DNA from: Bacteroidota bacterium
GTDB taxonomy: Bacteria; Bacteroidota; Ignavibacteria; Ignavibacteriales; Melioribacteraceae
Length of the DNA: 5,156 nt
Assembly (NCBI GenBank): GCA_023453125.1
Contig: JAEXUB010000084.1
Location: 1 to 5,156, forward strand
Reading direction: 5' to 3'
A model generated the notes under the pieces. The model searched no databases, was not told where the DNA came from, and saw nothing but the letters and a program-made list of their open reading frames with translations. Numbering within the stretch: position 1 is the stretch's first letter; each line of letters starts with the position of its first letter. The translations under genes and the position numbers were made by a program. Shown here in pieces: positions 1 to 5,156 of the stretch.

Positions 1-749
1 TCGATCTGATAATTGACCTGCAGAATAATTTCAGAAGCAGAAATATCCTTAAATCGGTAAGTGTTCCGGTTTACAAATTCCATAAACCGAACATTAAAAA
101 GTTTCTGCTGGTTAACCTTAAACTGAATCTGTATAAGAAATATTTAAGCATACCGGAACTTTATGCAAAATCGGTACCGGGACTTGTGCTTGATGAAGAA
201 GGAATTGATCTTTTCATTCCGGAAAATATCAAGCCCTCTCTACAGCCGGATGGAAAGTATATCGGATTCTTTCCGGGTTCAAAGCACTACAGCAAAAGGT
301 GGCCTCAGGAGTATTTTATTCAGCTCGGCAAGCTTTTAAATAAGTACGGATATACAATAGTAATTTTCGGCGGAAAGGACGATAAAGAAATCTGCTCAAC
401 TGTATCAGCGCAGATTGCTAAGTCAAAGAATCTTTGCAACGAGAATGACCTTTATGCTTCCGCAGCGGATATGAGAATGTGCAGCCTGATAGTAAGCAAC
501 GATTCGGGGCTTATGCATGCCGCATCATCATCCTATGTGCCTATGATAGTATTGTTCGGCTCTTCTGTAGAGCATTTCGGATTCGCTCCATACAAGAGAG
601 AGCCGGTTATACTGCAGAATGAATCTCTTAAATGCCGCCCCTGCAGTCATTACGGTAAAGAGGAATGCCCTAAGAAGCATTTTAAATGCATGCTCGACCT
701 GACTCCGAATCTGGTCTTTGAAAAAATTAAGAAGGCGCTCGCATTATGA
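1..749 (+). CDS. Glycosyltransferase family 9 protein, heptosyltransferase-like (5' end outside window)
   Basis: Probable ADP-heptose:lipopolysaccharide heptosyltransferase-type enzyme, which transfers a sugar from a nucleotide donor to the LPS inner core at the cytoplasmic face of the inner membrane. The frame is open from the first base (first whole codon at 3) to TGA at 747-749, giving 248 visible residues. GT9 proteins are usually about 340-360 residues, so roughly 100 N-terminal residues are missing. Visible motifs, numbered from the first whole codon: IDLQNNFRS at 4-12, typical of the end of the N-terminal Rossmann domain; PGSKHYSKRWP at 91-101, opening the C-terminal domain; FGGKDD soon after; and SNDSGLMH at 165-172, the donor-site signature of the family. 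Cysteines at 211, 214, 222 and 229 form a CxxC-x7-C-x6-C cluster near the end. A GTG at 186 is in frame, but homology continues upstream of it, so it is not the true start. The gene overlaps waaA by ATGA. Family is secure; exact sugar and acceptor are not. Confidence 0.9.
   Translation, partial: DLIIDLQNNFRSRNILKSVSVPVYKFHKPNIKKFLLVNLKLNLYKKYLSIPELYAKSVPGLVLDEEGIDLFIPENIKPSLQPDGKYIGFFPGSKHYSKRWPQEYFIQLGKLLNKYGYTIVIFGGKDDKEICSTVSAQIAKSKNLCNENDLYASAADMRMCSLIVSNDSGLMHAASSSYVPMIVLFGSSVEHFGFAPYKREPVILQNESLKCRPCSHYGKEECPKKHFKCMLDLTPNLVFEKIKKALAL
729..735 (+). promoter_or_regulatory. Ribosome binding site of waaA
   Basis: AAGAAGG, a near match to the Shine-Dalgarno sequence, lies 10 bases before the ATG at 746 and inside the last codons of the glycosyltransferase gene. 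It supports this start and fits translational coupling across the 4-base overlap. Spacing is slightly long, so its strength is uncertain. Confidence 0.45.
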
Positions 750-2017
750 GATTCTTCTGGTACTTCCTTTACAATATTACCGTACTCCCTCTGCTTACGC
801 TATTTTTCGGTGCTCTCCGTTTTTTTAATGATAAAGTAAAAGAGGGCATTGAAGGAAGAAGAAATCTATTTGATAAACTTGAAGAAAGCCTTAAGGGAAT
901 GGACCGGAGTAAAAAACTTTTCTGGTTCCATTCATCTTCGCTGGGGGAATTTGAGCAGGCGAAGCCGATTATTGAACAGCTTAAAAAGGAAAAGAATGTA
1001 ACTGTAATAATTACTTTTTTTTCCCCTTCCGGTTATAGAAATTCGGTAAAATACCCGTATGCAGATATAATTTCATACATCCCTTTCGATACAGGAAAAA
1101 ACGCATCCCGCTTTATTGAAATTGTAAAGCCGGATCTCGCTGTTTTTATGCGGTATGATTTCTGGCCTAATTTTGTAAAGGTGCTTAAAGAAAAGAATAT
1201 TCCCTCTTATATTGTAGATGCCACGATGCGAAAAGATTCTACAAGACTTCTTCCTGTTTCAAAATCATTTCATAAGGCGCTATTCGGCGATATTGCCGGT
1301 ATTCTGACAGTAAGCGAAGAAGATGCTGATAATTTCAAGCGGTTCGGGTATCCTGAAGACAGGCTCAATGCCGTTGGAGATACCAGATTCGACCGGGTAT
1401 ATCAGAAAAGTATCGAGGCTAAAAGCAGAAAACTATTTGCCGACGGAATTCTGGATGGCAGGAAAGTTTTTGTCTTCGGAAGTTCCTGGGAAGCGGATGA
1501 AGAGGTTGTTCTTCCCGCAGTAGAAAAACTTTTCAGACACGATAAAAATATTGTTATGATTATTGCGCCGCATGAACCGACCGTTATTCATCTTGAAAAA
1601 CTTGAACAGACCTTCTCGGGAAAAATTCCCGCTATCAGGTTCTCTTATATGAACAATTACAAAGGGGAGAGAATTATAATAATTGATTCTATAGGAATAC
1701 TCCTTACTTTATACAATTATGCCGATCTTGTTTATGTGGGAGGCAGTTTTAAGCAAGGTGTTCATAATGTTCTGGAGCCTGCCGTTTACGGAGTGCCTGT
1801 TCTATTCGGTCCCAAAATAACCAACAGCAGGGAGGCTTTAACAATGGTAGAATTGGGGTGCGGAATAAGGATTCAGAATAAAAAGGAAGCCTACAGAAAT
1901 TTAAGAAGACTCTTTTCGGATGATGCGGAAAGGAAAAGACTCGGTTCAATTTCAGCCTCTTATGTTGGAAAAAATACAGGTGCCACCGGCAAGATTATAT
2001 CCCGAATTACCCACTGA
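746..2017 (+). CDS. waaA: 3-deoxy-D-manno-octulosonic acid (Kdo) transferase
   Basis: Also called kdtA. It transfers Kdo from CMP-Kdo to the lipid A precursor, the first core step of LPS synthesis, as a monotopic inner-membrane GT30 enzyme facing the cytoplasm. The 423 residues match the usual 410-430. Residues 1-27 are a hydrophobic N-terminal anchor. HSSSLGEFEQ at 62-71 carries the expected catalytic-base glutamate (E68). SPSG lies at 93-96. RYDFWPN at 136-142 is the counterpart of the ETELWPN-type motif but has Asp138 where Glu is usual. GDTRFD is at 211-216, GSSWEADEE at 245-253, PHEP at 275-278, VGGS at 331-334 and HNVLEP at 340-345, the last two being the C-terminal CMP-Kdo-side signature. 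The ATG at 746 overlaps the upstream stop, and AAGAAGG at 729-735 is a plausible ribosome binding site 10 bases ahead, so coupled translation is likely. Whether it adds one, two or more Kdo units cannot be read from the sequence. Confidence 0.95.
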   Translation: MRFFWYFLYNITVLPLLTLFFGALRFFNDKVKEGIEGRRNLFDKLEESLKGMDRSKKLFWFHSSSLGEFEQAKPIIEQLKKEKNVTVIITFFSPSGYRNSVKYPYADIISYIPFDTGKNASRFIEIVKPDLAVFMRYDFWPNFVKVLKEKNIPSYIVDATMRKDSTRLLPVSKSFHKALFGDIAGILTVSEEDADNFKRFGYPEDRLNAVGDTRFDRVYQKSIEAKSRKLFADGILDGRKVFVFGSSWEADEEVVLPAVEKLFRHDKNIVMIIAPHEPTVIHLEKLEQTFSGKIPAIRFSYMNNYKGERIIIIDSIGILLTLYNYADLVYVGGSFKQGVHNVLEPAVYGVPVLFGPKITNSREALTMVELGCGIRIQNKKEAYRNLRRLFSDDAERKRLGSISASYVGKNTGATGKIISRITH

Positions 2018-2117
2018 ATCGGATAAATTTTTCTCCTTTGCCCGTTTATTGATTAAAAACAGATTATTCTTCATTTTATCCTAAATATTTACTACTCTGG
2101 TACGATTATTAATGTAT

Positions 2118-2128
2118 TATAATATAAT
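2118..2128 (+). promoter_or_regulatory. Candidate -10 region for the sensor gene
   Basis: Two overlapping perfect TATAAT hexamers lie at 2118-2123 and 2123-2128, 55-66 bases before the chosen start of the sensor gene. There is no matching TTGACA-like -35 at 16-18 bases upstream (CTCTGG and GTACGA occupy those places), and I see no Bacteroidetes-type TAnnTTTG element in the gap. In a very AT-rich stretch TATAAT can arise by chance, so this is only a tentative promoter. Confidence 0.25.
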
Positions 2129-2165
2129 AACAATAACTCAACAGTTTAAAGCATTGAGGGGCGGT

Positions 2166-2175
2166 AAAGGAAAGG
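2166..2175 (+). promoter_or_regulatory. Ribosome binding site that selects the sensor start at 2184
   Basis: AAAGGAAAGG ends 8 bases before the ATG at 2184, which is good Shine-Dalgarno spacing. It favours this ATG over the in-frame ATG at 2112, which would add 24 residues in front of an otherwise standard signal peptide and has no purine-rich site before it. Confidence 0.5.
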
Positions 2176-2183
2176 CCATATAT

Positions 2184-5156
2184 ATGCCATTGAATAAACC
2201 GGTTAAAATTATTCCGGTGTTTTTTATCCTTATCCTGCTTTTATTTCCAATTGCGGCAACCGGGCAGGATTTTAGTGTAAAGAGCTATACCGTTATGGAC
2301 GGGCTCCCAAGTTCTACAATTCACGGTATTACACAGGATAATTTAGGCAGGCTCTGGTTTGCATCTCGAAACGGCATTTCGGTATATGACGGGTATACCT
2401 GGAAAACCTACACAAAGAAGGATGGAATCGGGGGGAATGAGTACATTGCGATAGCCAATGATAACATGGGAAACATCTGGGGGGTATCCAGGGCAAATTA
2501 TATTCAATTAATTAAATTCTCTCATAAGGCATTCAAGCTGTACCGTTCAGGTCCAATCGAATTGCTGCAAAGGGAATCATTTGTAAATAAGGTTTTCACC
2601 GTTTACTGCGATGCCAGAGACACTGTAGCAATGCTTGCTATAGGAAAAGAGGGGATAGTTGTTTATAAGAACAGTAAATGGCTTGCATTAACTTCCAAAG
2701 AAGGTCTTCCGTCGAATGAAGTAAGGGATATTAGGCTTAAAGAGGGATTGTTTTACATCCTTACTCCCAAAGGAATTGCTATTGCCGATAAAAATTTAAA
2801 ACTTCAGCCTCTTAGCGTAAATATCCCAGAATCGGATTTGGCCGAATCCTGGAGCATTCACTGGGAAACAAAGCCGGAAGCCGGAAATGAAAGGCTCTGG
2901 ATTCTTGGCACTTCTTTTATCAGTGATATAGAGAACGGTTATTACTCGCGCAGAATAAAAAATATTGAGCTTGGCGAAATAGCCCGCTCTGATACGCCTC
3001 GCTTTTTCCCCTCCTTTTACGGGCTCTTTTTTTACGGCACTGCAAGAAATCTCTTTATGTACAATGAAAAAGATGGAAAGATTTCCTATTTATCCAGCCA
3101 GCGCAATTCTGTGTTTTCGGGATTAAACGGAGTAATTAAAGACAGGGAAGAAAATCTCTGGATAATTAGCCAGAGAGGAGTTTTTAAAATTAGAATACCC
3201 AAGTTCACCAATTTTAACTCGGCGTCGGGACTTCTAAAGGATGAAGTAACCGCAATTACCCATAGGGGAAATCAAATTGTCTTGGGTCACGAAGAAGGCT
3301 TTTCAGTAATGCAAGAGGGTAAGGTTTCCACTGTAAAGATTCCCGACAGCAAAAAGATACCCGCTGAGAACCGGATTATGAGGATGACAGTGGACAAAAA
3401 AGGGAATGTCTGGTTTGCTGCGGCAAAAAAAGGACTGGGCTATTTAGATAAATCCAACAAAATTAATTTTGTTGCTTATCCAAAACAGGCAAATGATGCC
3501 GGCTGTGTTTCTGTTATAAATGGCAGAGACGGTAATATTTATGCGGCAAGCAACAATAATGTATACAGGATAGAAGGCAGCGTGCCCTCACTATTGAATA
3601 TTGGTGATGCACAAAACAAGAACATCATTAGGTGTATTGGTTTCACCGGAAATAACAATCTCACAATCGGATGTATGACCGGCGGGGTGTTTATTGGAAA
3701 TGAAATAAGCGGATTTAAACAATTTAAAAGCAAAAGCCATCCCGGGCTGAATAGCATTTACTCTATATATTCAGAAGGAGGAATCACGCTTGTAGGAACT
3801 TCGGCAGGACTTGGATTTGTAAAAGGGGATTCACTCGATTTTTATGAGGATATAAAAATTGACAGGCCGGTTTATTTTGTTGAAAAGGAGAAAGAGAATT
3901 TCTGGTTCGGAACTGATTTCGGAACAGTTAAATACGCAAATGGAAAACAGATTACATACACTCCGCAGGAAAACCTTGCGGGTCTGGAGACTAACCGGGG
4001 CGCTTTCAATGTTGACGAAAAGGGAAATATATGGATAGGAACCGATAAGGGAGTTTCGAAGTATATCAGGAGGGAGCAGCCCGATATTATAATTCATCCT
4101 AAAATTATTGTTACAATGCCCGACGAAGGGGATAATTTTCAGTTTATCAGAGAACCGGTAGAAAAAACTTTCGCGCAAAACAATCTGTCATTTGATATAA
4201 AAGTAATTTCTCTGGTCAATGAAAACCAGAACACTTACAGCGCAATGCTCGAAGGATTCGATTCCGATTGGCTCCCGGAAATTAAAAGCAGCGAAAGGCT
4301 CCGTTATACAAATTTACCTTACGGAACTTACAGGCTGAAAGTAAAAGGGAAAACCGCTCTTGGAATCTGGAGCGAGGAGTTCGTTTCTCCCGAAATAACT
4401 GTCCTGGCCCCTTTTTATTTAAGATGGTGGTTTGTAATTTTAATTCTGGCCGGTGGAGCCGGTATAGCTTATTTCATTATCGGTTCCATTCACCGCAAAC
4501 AATATACGTTAGAACTCGAAAATGAAGTTGTGAGAAGGACATCCGAACTGAAAGATTCCGAGGCAAAATATAAGAACCTGGTGGATAACATCTACGAGGG
4601 AGTTGCTGTTGTACAGGATCAGAAAGTAAAATTTGCAAATCCCGCCATGGCCGCGATGGTAGGATATACTTTAGGTGAAATTATCGGGACAGATTGGAGC
4701 CGGTATGCATTCAGCGAGGATCTGGCAATGCTGTTCGAAAAACACCGGCTAAGGCTCTCGGGAATGAATATTGACCCGAGACAGGAGCTTAGACTTATTC
4801 ATAAAAACGGGAACATACTTTTTGTAGTTGCCAATACAAGCCTGATATCATTCGAAGATGCTCCTGCAGTGTTTACTACTATCAGGGATATAACAGAACA
4901 TAAGGCAAGAGAAATTGAATTAAACAAGCTGTTCACCGCGGTTCAGCAGAGCCCCAGCACCGTTATTATAACAGACCCGAAAGGAATTGTAGAATATGTC
5001 AATCCGGTGTTCGAAAAGATATCGGGATTCGGCAAATATGAAATTCTGGGAAAAACTACGAGTGTTATAAAATCGGGTATGATGCCGGATGCAACTTACA
5101 AAGAAATGTGGAATACATTAAAATCGGGAAATATCTGGCGCGGAGAACTATTAAAT
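2184..5156 (+). CDS. Propeller / Y_Y_Y / PAS membrane sensor protein (3' end outside window)
   Basis: One-component or hybrid two-component sensor. Its periplasmic domain probably binds a ligand and signals across the inner membrane to a cytoplasmic output domain that is not in the window. The frame is open for 991 codons without a stop. Residues 1-27 are a signal peptide (Lys5 and Lys8, hydrophobic core 9-25, ending ATGQ). Residues 29 to about 640 are two-component-regulator propeller repeats. Clear blades start near 41 (GLPSSTIHG...GRLWFASRNGI), 92 (NDNMGNIWG), 174 (GLPSNEVRDI), 234 (GNERLWILG), 317 (VIKDREENLWI), 402 (VDKKGNVWFA), 446 (GRDGNIYAA), 566 (ENFWFGT) and 609 (VDEKGNIWIGT); the length suits two seven-bladed propellers. 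A Y_Y_Y domain spans about 665-741 (YSAMLEGFDSDW, LPYGTYRLKVKG). A transmembrane helix lies at about 748-769, a short charged coiled coil at 770-793, PAS1 at about 793-905 (ending TTIRDITEHK) and PAS2 from about 915 (TDPKGIVEYVNPVFEKISGF) to the window edge. The output is likely a histidine kinase or hybrid kinase; GGDEF is also possible. Confidence 0.93.
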   Translation, partial: MPLNKPVKIIPVFFILILLLFPIAATGQDFSVKSYTVMDGLPSSTIHGITQDNLGRLWFASRNGISVYDGYTWKTYTKKDGIGGNEYIAIANDNMGNIWGVSRANYIQLIKFSHKAFKLYRSGPIELLQRESFVNKVFTVYCDARDTVAMLAIGKEGIVVYKNSKWLALTSKEGLPSNEVRDIRLKEGLFYILTPKGIAIADKNLKLQPLSVNIPESDLAESWSIHWETKPEAGNERLWILGTSFISDIENGYYSRRIKNIELGEIARSDTPRFFPSFYGLFFYGTARNLFMYNEKDGKISYLSSQRNSVFSGLNGVIKDREENLWIISQRGVFKIRIPKFTNFNSASGLLKDEVTAITHRGNQIVLGHEEGFSVMQEGKVSTVKIPDSKKIPAENRIMRMTVDKKGNVWFAAAKKGLGYLDKSNKINFVAYPKQANDAGCVSVINGRDGNIYAASNNNVYRIEGSVPSLLNIGDAQNKNIIRCIGFTGNNNLTIGCMTGGVFIGNEISGFKQFKSKSHPGLNSIYSIYSEGGITLVGTSAGLGFVKGDSLDFYEDIKIDRPVYFVEKEKENFWFGTDFGTVKYANGKQITYTPQENLAGLETNRGAFNVDEKGNIWIGTDKGVSKYIRREQPDIIIHPKIIVTMPDEGDNFQFIREPVEKTFAQNNLSFDIKVISLVNENQNTYSAMLEGFDSDWLPEIKSSERLRYTNLPYGTYRLKVKGKTALGIWSEEFVSPEITVLAPFYLRWWFVILILAGGAGIAYFIIGSIHRKQYTLELENEVVRRTSELKDSEAKYKNLVDNIYEGVAVVQDQKVKFANPAMAAMVGYTLGEIIGTDWSRYAFSEDLAMLFEKHRLRLSGMNIDPRQELRLIHKNGNILFVVANTSLISFEDAPAVFTTIRDITEHKAREIELNKLFTAVQQSPSTVIITDPKGIVEYVNPVFEKISGFGKYEILGKTTSVIKSGMMPDATYKEMWNTLKSGNIWRGELLN

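Larger units (their letters stand above)
2018..2183 (+). other. Intergenic region between waaA and the sensor gene
   Basis: This 166-base AT-rich gap holds no ORF or RNA gene that I recognise. I found no GC-rich stem followed by a T-run, so no intrinsic terminator for the LPS gene pair can be supported. A 7-base inverted pair (GGATAAA at 2021-2027, TTTATCC at 2075-2081) is separated by 47 bases and is probably chance. The right half contains overlapping TATAAT boxes and the purine-rich ribosome binding site of the downstream gene. Confidence 0.7.

Noticed and set aside
186..749. A complete 187-residue gene starting at GTG 186
   Set aside because: The same frame is open to the window's first base and encodes IDLQNNFRS, a normal internal GT9 motif, upstream of this GTG. 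The gene is truncated by the window, not short.
1323..1523. Plus-strand 66-codon ORF inside waaA
   Set aside because: It lies wholly within the well-supported waaA frame, has no recognisable motif, and is a frame shadow.
1749..1949. Minus-strand 66-codon ORF opposite waaA
   Set aside because: It is antisense to the conserved C-terminal signature region of waaA and has no family resemblance.
2021..2081. Inverted repeat GGATAAA / TTTATCC after waaA as a terminator
   Set aside because: The arms are only 7 bases, AT-rich and 47 bases apart, with no following T-run, so a functional hairpin is unlikely.
2033..2171. CTCCTTT at 2033-2039 pairing with the AAAGGA of the sensor ribosome binding site as a riboswitch-like lock
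   Set aside because: Only six contiguous pairs across more than 120 bases, and the upstream arm lies before the candidate promoter, so it may not even be in the transcript.
3539..3757. Minus-strand 72-codon hydrophobic ORF
   Set aside because: It is antisense to the propeller repeats of the sensor. Its hydrophobic look comes from the complement of charged and Asn/Gly-rich codons.
3831..4178. Minus-strand 115-codon ORF
   Set aside because: It is antisense to clear propeller blades (ENFWFGT and GNIWIGT) of the sensor and shows no domain of its own.

Overview
The window carries three consecutive plus-strand genes with no minus-strand gene, RNA gene, mobile element or CRISPR array that I can support. 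Base composition is moderately AT-rich. The genes point to a Gram-negative bacterium that makes Kdo-containing lipopolysaccharide. The large periplasmic propeller / Y_Y_Y sensor, and the wording of the Kdo-transferase motifs (SLGEFEQ, RYDFWPN), suggest the Bacteroidota / Ignavibacteriota / Chlorobiota group, perhaps Ignavibacteria. That placement is an inference from family resemblance, not a database match.

Layout: positions 1-749 hold the 3' two thirds of a glycosyltransferase family 9 (ADP-heptose:LPS heptosyltransferase-like) gene that enters from outside the window. Its stop overlaps the start of waaA/kdtA (746-2017), the Kdo transferase, by four bases (ATGA). The two are therefore probably co-transcribed and translationally coupled, and both belong to lipid A-core assembly at the cytoplasmic face of the inner membrane. 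An AT-rich 166-base gap (2018-2183) follows, with no convincing terminator and only a weak promoter candidate.

From 2184 a single reading frame stays open to the last base (991 codons, no stop). It encodes a membrane sensor with a signal peptide, about 600 residues of two-component-regulator beta-propeller repeats, a Y_Y_Y domain, one transmembrane helix, a short coiled coil and two PAS domains. Its output domain (histidine kinase, hybrid kinase or GGDEF) lies beyond the window. Nothing in the sequence links this sensor to LPS synthesis except adjacency.

I do not see a clearly new biological system here. The points most worth a second look are the incomplete giant sensor, an Asp in place of the usual Glu in a conserved WaaA motif, and the four-cysteine cluster at the C-terminus of the glycosyltransferase.
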